64,000 nt of DNA from an uncultured Opitutales bacterium (GTDB lineage: Bacteria > Verrucomicrobiota > Verrucomicrobiia > Opitutales > Seribacteraceae), in the NCBI GenBank assembly GCA_943787575.1, contig CALSMY010000005.1:62001-126000 (forward strand), given 5' to 3'. This document shows, one piece after another, positions 36,091 through 45,861 of the stretch (the stretch's first letter is position 1; every line of letters begins with the position of its first letter). The notes beneath the pieces are model-generated. The model was given only the letters and a program-made list of their open reading frames with translations. It was not told the origin of the DNA and ran no database searches. The translations under genes were made by a program, and so were the position numbers.

Positions 36091-36324
36091 ATGCACACTG
36101 TTCATTATGCAAAGACTCATTTATCCAAATTGCTTGAACAAGTTGAAGACGGAAAAGAGATTATTTTAGCTAGGGGAAGAAAACCAGTTGCCCGATTGGT
36201 CTCATGCAGTGAGGCAATTGGACTGAGCCGACCAAAAGTCGGTGAAACTACTTCCAAAGCTTTTAAAATTAAGGAGAAAAGGGAAGTAGCTGGCAGGGTT
36301 GGGGATACTGTGGTTTACTTTTGA
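36091..36324 (+). CDS. Phd/YefM-family antitoxin
   Basis: 77 residues. The N-terminal half is the DNA-binding Phd fold: VHYAKTHLSKLLEQVEDGKEIILARGRKPVARLV (residues ~4-37, given here as one block of family consensus type), with the GKEI-x3-RGRKPVARL core. The C-terminus is charged and would wrap the toxin. The stop overlaps the toxin ATG (TGATG). The pair lies alone between a leftward DUF1080 gene and a leftward broken sulfatase. Confidence 0.88.
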   Translation: MHTVHYAKTHLSKLLEQVEDGKEIILARGRKPVARLVSCSEAIGLSRPKVGETTSKAFKIKEKREVAGRVGDTVVYF

Positions 36325-36710
36325 TGAGGCTGTTACTCGATACATTTACATTTGTTTGGATGACAAGTGATCCTTTTAAATTAGGACGCCAGGCAAGGGA
36401 CATTCTCGACGATTCATCCAACCGTTTTTTTCTAAGTGACGCATCGGTTCTGGAAATATGTTTAAAATATAATGATGGAACTTTGGAGATGCCAGAAGCT
36501 CCCCGTTCATGGCTCAAAAAACAGTGCGATATCTGGCAAGTACGTTCCTTAGCGATTACCAGAGAGCACAGTTTTCGCCTGTCAGAGCTTCCTTATCATC
36601 ACGATGATGCAATCGATCGTATTCTGGTTGCTACTGCTCTTGCGGAAGAATTACCAATTGTAACAGAAGACGAGAATATCAAAAAATATCCTGTCAGTGT
36701 AATTTGGTAA
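36324..36710 (+). CDS. vapC: VapC-type PIN-domain toxin
   Basis: 128 residues from the ATG at 36324, which overlaps the antitoxin stop. VapC toxins are Mg-dependent ribonucleases, typically cutting tRNA or rRNA. All four acidic PIN residues are visible: D in LLLDTF (~6), E in SVLEIC (~46), D in DDAIDRILVATAL (~95) and D in VTEDENI (~115). The length and the HHDDAIDR block match the group with the HRDPFDR motif, so the nuclease should be active. Confidence 0.9.
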   Translation: MRLLLDTFTFVWMTSDPFKLGRQARDILDDSSNRFFLSDASVLEICLKYNDGTLEMPEAPRSWLKKQCDIWQVRSLAITREHSFRLSELPYHHDDAIDRILVATALAEELPIVTEDENIKKYPVSVIW

Positions 36711-36738
36711 TCAACTTAATTTCAATGACTTAAAGCAA

Positions 36739-36798
36739 TTAAGGGTAAAGCTTCTGAAAACTTTCATATAAACATCTCCGTTGTGTTAATACCCTTAA
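36739..36798. repeat. 9-bp inverted repeat downstream of vapC
   Basis: TTAAGGGTA (36739-36747) and TACCCTTAA (36790-36798), a perfect inverted pair 42 bases apart in an A/T-rich gap between vapC and the convergent broken sulfatase. It is too widely spaced for a standard terminator. It could be a protein-binding or element-edge repeat; no target duplication was seen. Confidence 0.4.
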
Positions 36799-36855
36799 GG
36801 TAGAAATATTAATTAAGTTTTAATTTACTGATCCTATGTCCTAGGGGGGTCTATT

Positions 36856-38323
36856 TCAGTCAAAGTGTTTTTCGACGGAAGCTTTCATTGTATGTATACT
36901 TTGACGTCTTTTATCAAAAGTTTTGATCCCGTATTGCTTGAAGTGCTCAATGATGGCGTCGCTATCGCTTTGAAGCCCTTGATCTTGGCTGTTTGCAAGC
37001 CAGTCCTCTAATTGCCTCTTAAGTTGATGATGAACTTTTTCAAAACTAGTTTTCCCTATTAGATTAACGGTTTCATAGGGGTCGTTCTCAATGTCATACA
37101 ATTCTTCACTCTCCAAGGGCGTAAGTAACTTTGCCTGAACTGGAGTAAGTAAATTCTTTTCTCCCATTATATTTAACAAGTGGTAAATCGGATGTGTTGA
37201 TCTGCGGTACGCGGTTGTATATTCGTTGATTGATCCTGCGGTTTTGAAATTACGAATATATTTGTACCTCTTGGATCGGATCGCTCGACTGCAAATATCC
37301 ACATCTCCGAATCGATCAGCAGCGGTGTGTATGAACTGGCGTGACTGGGAATTTTTCTGGAGGAAGCTTCTTCCCTGCATCCAGTCAGGAATGTTACCTC
37401 CAGCCATAAGTATTGTCTCCGCAACAAGATCAATAGCACTTATGAGAGATGAGTTTTCGGTACCTGATTTGTATCCAAACGGATGTTTTACTCCCGTAGG
37501 ATAAAAAATGATTACAGGGATATGAGTCCCACTATCGTAGAGCCAGTTTTTTCCACGAATCATGGGCCTTCCATGATCTGAAAGAATGCAAATGATGGTG
37601 TTCTTTTCGAGGTTGTCAGCTTGAAGCTGCTTAATGATTGCTCCGACTTGTTTGTCGAAACGGTTGATACTTTCGAAATATCCGGCCCAATCACTTCGGC
37701 TTACCGGGTGATCTGGATAGTAAGGAGGAATTACGATCTTCTCCTTGGGAATATTTTTCGAAGGATAGAAACCTCTGTGGGACTCTCTGGAGTTGATTTG
37801 AGCAAAGAATGGCTGGTTTTTGACTAACTGTTTGCCATGAAGTGAGTATCCCAGGATTTCTTCGATGTTTTAAACTGCCAGTCATCCTTTCCCGTTCCAC
37901 CAAAGCCTTTAATATTTCCTGTGTAATATCCTCTTTCACCCATCAATTGAGGTAATGTTTTCACCACAGGAGGGAGGGTAGGCATGAGTTCCTTGCTGTA
38001 ACGCATGTGATGAGCACCAAGTGTTGTTTGGAATACACCAGTGGCAAGGGCTGTCCTGCTTGGTGAACAGGCAGGACTGGTGGTGAAGACATTGGTAAAT
38101 TGCATCCCTTTTCTGCCAGACCATCAATGTTGGGGGTCGTGACTACTTGGTTTCCGTAGCAACCGAGATCGGGTGACATATCTTCTGCAATAATCCAGAC
38201 GATATTTGGCCTTTCCGAATCTTCAGCATGTAAGATTGATGAAGAAAATAACAGGGCAATACCTGTTACAAAAAATATGGACTTACTCGTTATAATTTTT
38301 TCCCGTTGAAGTAACCTAAACAT
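36856..38323 (-). pseudogene. Secreted sulfatase broken by two frameshifts
   Basis: Three consecutive frames together make one type I sulfatase of ~489 residues. Frame 1 (from 38323) gives a signal peptide, then RPNIVWIIAEDMSPDLGCYGN to LAEKG. One base (A of GGGAATG) is missing near 38107, and frame 2 continues MQFTNVFTTSPACSPSR with the formylglycine site intact, to SWDTHF. A second net -1 shift near 37838 leads to frame 3: KNQPFFAQINSRESHRGFY, ILSDHGRPM and the C-terminal ELYDIENDPYETVNL block. The joins are short and the protein is otherwise well conserved, so the damage is recent or an assembly error. Confidence 0.85.
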
Positions 38324-38384
38324 TACAATTCATTTGTCTCGCTACTCCTTAAATTATTTTTCAATCTTGAATTTAAAGTTACTG

Positions 38385-38957
38385 TTAAATCCCGCAATCA
38401 AATGCAATTGCGGTGCCGAATGAAGTTATTTGTACATAAAACAGATACATACATAAAGCTATGCCAATATTGGCATTCCTAACTTTTGATTTTTCTGCAC
38501 CCCTTTTCTTTAACAAAAATTTGTAAACGGTTGTTATTATTAAAAGTACAGCGTGTAAGATGAAAAAGATCATAAACCATTCCATACTCGCGTAGTTGAA
38601 TAATAGTAGAAATTGCCAAAGCCAGATTACTGCTAAGAAAAAGACAAACCATTTAACCCAAGCCCTTGAGGTGAGTGTTTGGTCGATTCTTTGCCTCGCC
38701 ATTTTCAGGGAAATAGCAAAACAAAATATGTAGCCCAAAGCCTGGATGATTGCATTGGCAAGATGCCCGCAAATCATTAGCGAAATGAGTCCTCCTGACG
38801 CACAGACTTGAATTGAGGTTATGAGCAGGTTTTTCTTGGTTAACAATCCACTTTCTAGATTATAGTGGTCTCTGGCAGTAAGAATTCCAGCAAGAATTCC
38901 TAGCCATGAGAGTTGAAGGAAAAAAAGGATTGGGAAGAGGAAGTAAATTTCGGACAT
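38385..38957 (-). CDS. Multi-pass membrane protein, unknown
   Basis: 190 residues, very hydrophobic. About six membrane segments can be drawn (roughly 5-27, 45-65, 68-85, 100-120, 122-145 and 165-185), separated by short charged loops (KMARQRIDQTLTSR, KFLLKKRGAEKSKVR). I recognise no family; cysteine- or histidine-based cofactor sites are not evident. It begins 5 bases after the YHS-domain gene and reads the same way, so it may take part in the same metal or cytochrome handling, but that is only positional. Confidence 0.6.
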   Translation of the reverse strand: MSEIYFLFPILFFLQLSWLGILAGILTARDHYNLESGLLTKKNLLITSIQVCASGGLISLMICGHLANAIIQALGYIFCFAISLKMARQRIDQTLTSRAWVKWFVFFLAVIWLWQFLLLFNYASMEWFMIFFILHAVLLIITTVYKFLLKKRGAEKSKVRNANIGIALCMYLFYVQITSFGTAIAFDCGI

Positions 38958-38962
38958 GAGGG

Positions 38963-39232
38963 TTACAAGCCCTTACTTTCCTCTTTTAATTCCTGGATGA
39001 ATTTTTCAGGATTTTTCTTAAATTTTGGAATGCAAGGTTTGCAGCAGAATTTGAATTCCTGCCCATTGTGGACATAGGAAACGGGTTCTCCCATATCGCC
39101 CAAGGTCACTTCCTCCAACCAAGCAATAATCCAAGGGATAGGGCTTGGCGTCTCCCTGTTGTCCGCAGCCTTACAAGAAGGTAAGCTGGACTTAAACTGG
39201 AGAATTATTAATAAATGGACTTTTTGTTTCAT
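38963..39232 (-). pseudogene. YHS/TRASH-type metal-binding lipoprotein with scrambled middle
   Basis: The frame from 39232 is open for 89 residues. The C-terminal half is a clear YHS-like metal-binding domain (GEPVSYVHNGQEFKFCCKPC, IPKFKKNPEKFIQEL) and the N-terminus starts a signal peptide (MKQKVHLLIIL). Residues ~18-43 are nonsense in this frame. Another frame there reads GCGQQGDAKPYPLDYCLVGG, the expected lipobox and first YHS cysteine. Single-base insertions near 39178 (C), 39170 (A) and 39100 (G) account for this and sum to three, restoring frame. As read, the lipid anchor and one metal Cys are lost. Confidence 0.75.
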
Positions 39233-39309
39233 AACTCCAACTCTTCTCGCACGATTTTCAAAAGGTCAAATGGAGAATCTCAAAATATTTTTAAAAAAAC
39301 TAGCAGTTA

Positions 39310-39348
39310 AACCGTTGATTTTTATACCTATCGGTAGCGTTATAGGTA
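39310..39348 (+). promoter_or_regulatory. Candidate ECF-type promoter and hairpin before the sigma gene
   Basis: AACCGT (39310-39315) and CGGTA (39332-39336) with a 16-base spacer resemble the AAC / CGT pattern of ECF sigma promoters, which are often autoregulated. A 7-bp hairpin TACCTAT/ATAGGTA (39325-39331 and 39342-39348) overlaps it and ends 3 bases before the ATG. Motif-level evidence only. Confidence 0.3.
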
Positions 39349-39351
39349 GCA

Positions 39352-39900
39352 ATGGTTTCTAATGGACATAATACCTCAAATAATGAGGCTTTTTTAAAGC
39401 TCTTTCCTAAAGCATGAGAGTGGTTTAAGTCTTACATTCGTTCCTGTGTCATCAGACCGGAGGAAGTGGACGAAATCATGCAGGAAGTAAGCTTGGTTGC
39501 CTGGAGGAAATTCGAGACGCTTGAGCAACCGGAAAAGTTTGGAGCATGGGCATGTTTGATCGCACGGTTTGAGGTTTTGAAGTTCAGAAGAAAGAAGGCT
39601 CGGGATCGATTGGTCTTGGACGAGGATATTATCACAAAAATTGGCATCGATGCCGAAGAGCAGGTGACCCGTAGGCAGTTACAATTGTTTGCCTTGGATA
39701 AGTGCCTGAAAAGGTTAAAGGCTCCTGAGAAAGTATTAGTTCAGCAAGCTTACAGCCCCAAGGTATCCAAGAAGGAATTGGCGAAAGATTTTGGTAGGAC
39801 CGAAGGAGCTTTTTATCAAAAACTCGCCCGTATCCGTATGAAACTTCGTGATTGTATGAATCGGAAAATGATCGCCTTGAATACAGGAGTCTCAGAATGA
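39352..39900 (+). pseudogene. ECF RNA polymerase sigma factor (Rhodopirellula type), N-terminal frameshift
   Basis: From the ATG at 39352 the frame reads MVSNGHNTSNNEAFLKLF then stops at 39414-39416. The next frame holds KHESGL, and the original frame resumes SYIRSCVIRPEEVDEIMQEV (from ~39430) and runs to 39900. One extra C near 39404 and one missing A near 39427 explain both shifts, net zero. The rest is intact: region 2 WRKFETLEQPEKFGAWACLIARFEVLKF and region 4 with the helix-turn-helix SKKELAKDFGRTEGAFYQKLARIR. The ~182-residue whole fits the family. The stop overlaps the next start (ATGA). As read, only a truncated protein from 39466 could be made. Confidence 0.8.
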
Positions 39901-41195
39901 CTGAAGAAGAAAAAGAGTTAATACTCGGGTATCTGGACGATCGTCTTTCAGCCTCTCAATTTGATTCCTTACAAACCTTGTTGAGAGAAAATAAGGATGC
40001 CCGTTCTTTTCTTTTAGATTTGGGCACGATTGATACCAAGCTGGATGATTTCAGTTTATCTGTTGATGAAGAGGACAAAGCTTCACGACTTATTTCTTTT
40101 TCTTGGCGTGAATATGCTTGGTCAGCTACAGCCTGTTTGCTGATTCTTTTTTTGTGTTCATCGGGATACTTTCTTTTTTCAGAACCTAAAATTGCCACCA
40201 TTCAGTCATGCGAAGATGCAGCCTGGGAAAGTGATTTACCCACGACTCCAGGATCTGAGCTTATTCCTGGCACTTTGAAACTTCGCACGGGTCTGGCATC
40301 CATAGAACTTCGATCTGGAGTCAGTTTTGTTTTGGAGGGGCCGGCAGAAGTTGAGCTTATCTCTGCAATGAAAACCCGGTTGGTTGCAGGTATGGTCATG
40401 GTGGAGGTTCCTGAACAAGCTATTGGTTTTGTGCTGGAAACACCGGATGGTTACGCGATTGATTACGGTACTAGTTTTGCTGTAGTCGTAGATCCGATAA
40501 AAAATGTTTCCTCATTTGAGGTTATAGACGGTGAAATTGGGGTGCATCACCCAGTAAGCGGGTCAGAAGTCCGTTTGGTTGATAACCAAACTATATCGAT
40601 TGAAAAGGGAATTGTATCCCCCATGAAAGAAGGAGAAGGCGAAAAAAAGATACCTGCTAGTGCTGAGATAAAAAGAGTTTTTGCAGGTAGGAACTCAACC
40701 AGTATTATTCGTAACGATCAGCGTGACCTTTACTTGTCCAATGATGTTTTGTTAGTCAAAAGTACCGATATTCTTCCTTCTTTTGACCGTCGGGCATTAC
40801 TTGAATTCGACATAAGTGATGTCGATCCTACCCAATATAAAAAGATTCGCCTTAGCCTCAATTTAGTCCCAGCCAATGGATTACGTTCCCACCTTCCCGA
40901 AGAAAATATCTTTGCGGTATATGGGATTAAGCAACCCTGGGGAGAAGGCTTGCTCTGGGCGGAAGCTCCTCAAATTGAACAGGCAGAAAAATTAGGAACT
41001 TTTTCCATACCCCGGAGTAAACAGTTCGGAAATTATGGAATTGAGAATGATGCATTAAAAAAGTTCGTACAATCAGGGCATGGTAAATTATTGATTGTCC
41101 GCGAAACTTTTGAAACTCGTCCATCAGGAATGATTCACGCCTTTGCTAATCACAATCATCCATACTACGCGCCACCAGTATTGGAGTTTTATTAA
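39897..41195 (+). CDS. FecR-like transmembrane regulator paired with the ECF sigma factor
   Basis: 432 residues from the ATG at 39897 overlapping the sigma stop; this start gives the usual MTEEEKELILGYLDDRLS cytoplasmic tail. A single membrane helix (~75-95) follows, then a FecR-like beta domain (GTLKLRTGLASIELRSGVSFVLEGPAEVELIS, ~125-160 region; DGYAIDYGTSFAVVV ~187; GEIGVHHP ~215) and a C-terminal beta-rich domain resembling DNRLRE modules (RRALLEFDISDVDP, ~300). It likely senses an outside signal and controls the sigma factor. It leads into the cytochrome gene 12 bases on. Confidence 0.8.
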   Translation: MTEEEKELILGYLDDRLSASQFDSLQTLLRENKDARSFLLDLGTIDTKLDDFSLSVDEEDKASRLISFSWREYAWSATACLLILFLCSSGYFLFSEPKIATIQSCEDAAWESDLPTTPGSELIPGTLKLRTGLASIELRSGVSFVLEGPAEVELISAMKTRLVAGMVMVEVPEQAIGFVLETPDGYAIDYGTSFAVVVDPIKNVSSFEVIDGEIGVHHPVSGSEVRLVDNQTISIEKGIVSPMKEGEGEKKIPASAEIKRVFAGRNSTSIIRNDQRDLYLSNDVLLVKSTDILPSFDRRALLEFDISDVDPTQYKKIRLSLNLVPANGLRSHLPEENIFAVYGIKQPWGEGLLWAEAPQIEQAEKLGTFSIPRSKQFGNYGIENDALKKFVQSGHGKLLIVRETFETRPSGMIHAFANHNHPYYAPPVLEFY

Positions 41196-41207
41196 AAGTC
41201 CAAAGTT

Positions 41208-44200
41208 ATGAGAAGATTTTTTCAATGGGTTCTTGTTATCTGCTTTGTTTCATTTCCCTGTTTGTTCGGGGAGGAGCAGAAATTAAAGTTTAATCGGGAC
41301 ATTCGTCCCATTCTCTCTGATGCTTGTTTTCATTGCCACGGTCCGGATGAAGCGGACCGGCAGGGTGGTTTACGATTGGACCTTGAGGAATTTTCTCAAA
41401 AACCAGGCAAGTCTGGTTTTTCGGCTATCGTGCCCGGAGATTTGGAAGAAAGTGAAATGATCTTTCGTATCCATTTGCCTGAGGACGATGAGGAACACAT
41501 GCCTCCTTTAGGTAGCGAGAAATCGATTACCCCTGAACAAAAGAAAATTTTGGAAAGATGGATCAAGGAAGGTGCTAATTATGAAAAACATTGGTCTTTT
41601 GAAAAACCAATAAGACCGGGCGTTCCAGCTGGTGTAGCTGAGCATCCGGTGGACTCATTTATTTTGAGAAAGTTACAGAGCGAGGGAATGACCCTGAATC
41701 AACCAGCAGACAAGGAGACTTTGTTGCGCCGTGCCAGTCTGGACCTTATTGGCCTACCGCCAACGGTTAAGGAAATCGATTCATTTTTAACGGATGATTC
41801 TGAGTCTGCATACGAGCAACAACTCGACCGTCTATTGGAATCGAAGCATTTTGGCGAGCGGATGGCTCTGGAATGGTTGGACTTAGCCCGATACGCAGAC
41901 AGCAATGGATTCCAGAGTGATGGAAGCCGGGATATCTGGATGTGGCGGGAGTGGTTGATTGGTGCATTTAACCGTAACCTTCCTTTTGATCAATTTACCA
42001 TTGAGCAATTAGCCGGGGATCTCTTGCCCAACCCATCGGAAGACCAAGTTGTCGCAACTGGCTTCAATCGTAATCATCGGCTTAATGGGGAAGGGGGAAG
42101 AATTGAGGAAGAGTGGTTTGTGGAGACTGTGATCGACAGAGTGGAAACAACTGGGTCAACCTGGATGGCACTCACCTTAACTTGTGCCCGTTGCCATGAT
42201 CACAAGTACGATCCCATTTCCCAGCAGGAATTCTATGAACTCTTTGCTTTTTTTAATTCAGTGGAAGAAACGGGTGTTCTTCACCCAAAAGGCAAGTTTG
42301 GAGTCAACACCCCACCAATTTTGAAAGTACTCAATGAGGAGCAAAAGCAGAGGAAAGTGAATTTACAAAAATCAATTCAACAAGCGGAAGTTGCCGTCAA
42401 GGAAGCTGAGGGAAGTATGGATTCTGCTTTTGAGGAATGGAAAAAAACAGAGCGAAGGAAAGTCCTGGAGGGAAAACAGGAAAACTTATGGTCCCCATTT
42501 GAGGACAAATCTGCTATTTCCAAGCTTGGGAGTAAGATAGGTAAACAAGCGGATGGTTCCTTGCTCGTAGGAGGCAAAAACCCGCAAGGGGATGTTTACC
42601 ATCTGAACGGAGATCTCAACCTTTCTCATGTTGGCGCTTTGCGTTTGGAAGTACTACGGGATGAGACTCTTCCCTCTGGGGGGCCGGGCCGGGCAGGTAA
42701 TGGAAATTTTGTACTCACTGGAATTGAGACAAAATTTATATTCGAGGATCAGGAAAAAAAGCCCGTTTTTATCGAATGGGATCGTGCCAAAGCAGATTAT
42801 TCACAACCCAAATGGCCGGTTGAAAATATTCTTAAAAATGCCAAACACTTAAACAGGGCCAATGCATCCGGGTGGGCGATTGGTACGTTTGAAGAAAAAA
42901 ACCGTGTGCCTAGAGAAGCAATCTTTTTAGCTAAAAAGCCGGTGGCTGTGCCCAAGGGAGCTAGCTTACAAGTTTCCCTCTATCATAAGTCCAAATATTC
43001 GGATCATAACATTGGTAAATTTAGGATCTCATTGGCCTCTCAAAATTACGCGGATTTAAATCAGAAATTTATGCTTCCATCCCATTTGGTTTCTTTACTT
43101 GATTCATCGGTCGAGAATTCATCAGTGGATCAAAAAGTTCTCAAAAAGCATTTTCGGGAAAATACCCAGACTCCATTAAAAGTTGCTGAGATAGAGGTTA
43201 AGAGGGCTAGAGAGAAGTTTAATCAATTTATGGATAAGGTTCCTTCTACCTTGGTCATGCAGGAAAGAAAAACTCGGCGGGACGCTCATATTTTGCACCG
43301 GGGAGAATACGATCAAAAGAGAGAAAAAGTGGGTAGGGCATTACCAGCGGCATTGCCTCCATTACCCAATGGTGCCCCTATGAACCGCTTGGGCTTTGCT
43401 CAGTGGTTGGTGACTGGTGAACATCCACTCACGGCTCGGGTCTGGGTCAATCGTTTATGGGAGAGACTTTTTGGTGTGGGGATCGTAAAGACTTCCGAAG
43501 ACTTTGGTTCGCAGGTTGAATGGCCGTCCCATCCAGATCTTCTCGATTGGTTGGCCGTTGAATTTGTTCAACCCACTGCTTTACCAAATCTAAACGGGAT
43601 TTCTGCTCAGTCATGGGATATGAAAGCGATGATCAAATTCATTATGCTGAGTAAGACCTATCAGCAGAGTTCATCTGCCAGTGAAAGTCTTTACCAGAAG
43701 GATCCTGATAACCGTCTACTCGCCCGGGGCCCAAGACTTCGGTTGCCCGCAGAAATTATCCGGGACCAGGCACTCGCTTCCAGTGGTCTCCTTGTGCCAA
43801 AGATTGGTGGTCCCAGTGCCCGGCCCTACATGCCCGAGAAAGTATGGGATGAGACCAGTACCTTTGGAAATCTGCTCAATTATAAAGCAGATCAGGGGGA
43901 CGGGTTGTATCGGCGCAGTATTTATACAATTTGGAAACGCACCGCAGCCCCGCCCTCCATGCTTCTTTTCGATGCTCCCAATCGTGAAATTTGTATGCCT
44001 AAGCGTTCACGAACCAATACCCCTCTTCAAGCTTTGGCTTTACTGAATGAAGTTACCTATGTGGAAGCAGCCCGTGCACTCGCAGAGAAAATGTTGAGTA
44101 TTGAATCAGCCAAAAATTCCGAAGACAGATTGATTTTAGGTTATAGGTTGGCCACTGGTAGTTCGCCAAATGCGGAGACTTTATCCATTTTACAAGATGG

Positions 44201-44369
44201 GCTTAATAAAAGACGAAAGAGGTTCTTGGAAAATCCAGAAGCAGCAAAGAGTTTGATCAACCAAGGATCTTCGACATCTCGGTCGGGGCTGGATGAAGTC
44301 GAATTAGCAGCCTATACTAGCACAGCTAATATTTTGCTGAATCTTGACCGTGTAATCATGAAAAACTAA
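41208..44369 (+). CDS. Planctomycete-type cytochrome c / DUF1549 / DUF1553 protein
   Basis: 1053 residues. A signal peptide (~1-21) precedes the PSCyt1 haem site [15 protein letters not shown] (~41). DUF1549 shows [15 protein letters not shown] (~167) and a second CxxCH in [19 protein letters not shown] (~327). A middle domain (~430-620) lacks the LamG features of the other copy. DUF1553 holds [33 protein letters not shown] and [17 protein letters not shown]. It lies in a tight rightward run: FecR-like gene 12 bases before, DUF1501 gene 8 bases after. Likely an extracytoplasmic electron-transfer protein under ECF control. Confidence 0.92.
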   Translation: MRRFFQWVLVICFVSFPCLFGEEQKLKFNRDIRPILSDACFHCHGPDEADRQGGLRLDLEEFSQKPGKSGFSAIVPGDLEESEMIFRIHLPEDDEEHMPPLGSEKSITPEQKKILERWIKEGANYEKHWSFEKPIRPGVPAGVAEHPVDSFILRKLQSEGMTLNQPADKETLLRRASLDLIGLPPTVKEIDSFLTDDSESAYEQQLDRLLESKHFGERMALEWLDLARYADSNGFQSDGSRDIWMWREWLIGAFNRNLPFDQFTIEQLAGDLLPNPSEDQVVATGFNRNHRLNGEGGRIEEEWFVETVIDRVETTGSTWMALTLTCARCHDHKYDPISQQEFYELFAFFNSVEETGVLHPKGKFGVNTPPILKVLNEEQKQRKVNLQKSIQQAEVAVKEAEGSMDSAFEEWKKTERRKVLEGKQENLWSPFEDKSAISKLGSKIGKQADGSLLVGGKNPQGDVYHLNGDLNLSHVGALRLEVLRDETLPSGGPGRAGNGNFVLTGIETKFIFEDQEKKPVFIEWDRAKADYSQPKWPVENILKNAKHLNRANASGWAIGTFEEKNRVPREAIFLAKKPVAVPKGASLQVSLYHKSKYSDHNIGKFRISLASQNYADLNQKFMLPSHLVSLLDSSVENSSVDQKVLKKHFRENTQTPLKVAEIEVKRAREKFNQFMDKVPSTLVMQERKTRRDAHILHRGEYDQKREKVGRALPAALPPLPNGAPMNRLGFAQWLVTGEHPLTARVWVNRLWERLFGVGIVKTSEDFGSQVEWPSHPDLLDWLAVEFVQPTALPNLNGISAQSWDMKAMIKFIMLSKTYQQSSSASESLYQKDPDNRLLARGPRLRLPAEIIRDQALASSGLLVPKIGGPSARPYMPEKVWDETSTFGNLLNYKADQGDGLYRRSIYTIWKRTAAPPSMLLFDAPNREICMPKRSRTNTPLQALALLNEVTYVEAARALAEKMLSIESAKNSEDRLILGYRLATGSSPNAETLSILQDGLNKRRKRFLENPEAAKSLINQGSSTSRSGLDEVELAAYTSTANILLNLDRVIMKN

Positions 44370-44377
44370 GAACAATA

Positions 44378-45850
44378 ATGAATGCATTTTCACAATTACT
44401 TGAACAAAAGCCAGCTAGCTTAGCGGCTCAGGACTTTTTAAACCGTAGAATTTTTTTACGCAATGGAGCCGCTGCACTAAGTGCGGCAGCACTTGCCGGT
44501 TTACTACCTAAGGGAGGCCAGGCTTCTTCACCATCAATAGCCTCGTTTCCCAATTTTGCCCCCAAGGCGAAGCGGGTGATCTATCTATTTCAGTCGGGTG
44601 CACCCTCTCAGATGGATTTATTTGATCCTAAGCCGATGATGGAAAAGGAACGAGGCAATGATCTTCCAGAATCGATACGCAAAGGCCAAAGATTGACAAC
44701 GATGACCTCGGGTCAAAAAAGTTTCCCGATTGCACCAAGTATTTTTAAATTTGCCCAGCATGGCCAATCGGGCCAGTGGATAAGCGAGCTCTTGCCCCAT
44801 CTTTCTAAACAGGCGGACGAATTGTGCTTCATTAAGTCGATGCACACCGAAGCGATCAACCATGACCCGGCGATGACTTTCTTTCAAACTGGGCACCAGC
44901 TTGCGGGGCGTCCAAGTTTTGGTTCCTGGCTGAGTTACGGATTGGGGGCATCCAATCAGGACTTACCGGCCTATGTGGTCTTGTCCTCCTTTGGGTCAGG
45001 CCGTCCCAGTTGCCAGCCCCTATATGACCGTCTTTGGGGTGCCGGATTTTTACCCACCCGTTACCAAGGGGTGAAGTTTCGCAACAGTGGAGATGCGGTG
45101 TTGTATCTGTCTGATCCTCCGGGGATAGACCGTGCAATGAGGCGGGGCATGCTTAATGACTTGGCCAAACTTAACCGTATGGATCATAAAACGGTTGGGG
45201 ATCCCGATATTGACGCCCGTATTTCCCAATACGAGATGGCCTTTCGAATGCAGGCAAGTGTGCCTGACTTACTGGACTTTTCAACGGAGCCTGAAAGTGC
45301 AATTAATCAGTATGGACCGGATGTCCGTAAGCCCGGTTCCTATGCCGCAAATTGCCTGCTTGCCCGACGCATGGCCGAGCGGGATGTCCGCTGCATTCAA
45401 TTGTTCCATATGGGCTGGGATCAACACGGCAACCTACCCAAGCAGATTCGTGGTCAATGCCGCGATGTGGACCAGCCTACGGCTGCTTTGATTTCCGACC
45501 TTAAGCAAAGAGGCTTACTGGATGATACCTTAATTGTATGGGGCGGCGAGTTTGGCCGTACGATATATTCTCAGGGTGCATTGACAGAAAACAATTATGG
45601 TCGTGATCATCATCCTAGGTGCTTCACCATGATGCTTGCAGGAGCTGGGGTGAAGAAAGGATTTTCTTATGGAGCAACTGATGATTTTTCCTACAATATT
45701 ACCAAGGACCCTGTCCATGTGCATGATCTTAACGCCACGATCCTTCACCTGATGGGCGTGGATCACAAAAAGCTTACCTATAAGTTTCAGGGCAGGGATT
45801 ACCGGCTGACCGATGTTCATGGACATGTGGTCAAAAACATACTTTCTTAA
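44378..45850 (+). CDS. DUF1501 protein
   Basis: 490 residues. The N-terminal signal has the [23 protein letters not shown] twin-arginine-like pattern (~23-45, NRR then hydrophobic stretch), so Tat export is likely. The domain shows [23 protein letters not shown] (~63-85), [49 protein letters not shown] and [17 protein letters not shown], all paralleling the copy at 25515-26939. The Asp and His in these blocks suggest a metal site of the alkaline-phosphatase fold. Eight bases after the cytochrome gene and 11 before the FAD oxidoreductase. Confidence 0.92.
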   Translation: MNAFSQLLEQKPASLAAQDFLNRRIFLRNGAAALSAAALAGLLPKGGQASSPSIASFPNFAPKAKRVIYLFQSGAPSQMDLFDPKPMMEKERGNDLPESIRKGQRLTTMTSGQKSFPIAPSIFKFAQHGQSGQWISELLPHLSKQADELCFIKSMHTEAINHDPAMTFFQTGHQLAGRPSFGSWLSYGLGASNQDLPAYVVLSSFGSGRPSCQPLYDRLWGAGFLPTRYQGVKFRNSGDAVLYLSDPPGIDRAMRRGMLNDLAKLNRMDHKTVGDPDIDARISQYEMAFRMQASVPDLLDFSTEPESAINQYGPDVRKPGSYAANCLLARRMAERDVRCIQLFHMGWDQHGNLPKQIRGQCRDVDQPTAALISDLKQRGLLDDTLIVWGGEFGRTIYSQGALTENNYGRDHHPRCFTMMLAGAGVKKGFSYGATDDFSYNITKDPVHVHDLNATILHLMGVDHKKLTYKFQGRDYRLTDVHGHVVKNILS

Positions 45851-45861
45851 AAATTAAAATC

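Noticed and set aside
39414-39416. Readthrough or selenocysteine at the TGA in the sigma factor
   Set aside because: The flanking protein sequence continues in a different frame, so a shift and not recoding of TGA explains the break; no selenocysteine genes are in the window.
39852-39896. Upstream start (39852) for the FecR-like gene
   Set aside because: It would overlap the sigma factor by 49 bases with unconserved residues; the ATG at 39897 overlaps the stop as usual for such pairs.
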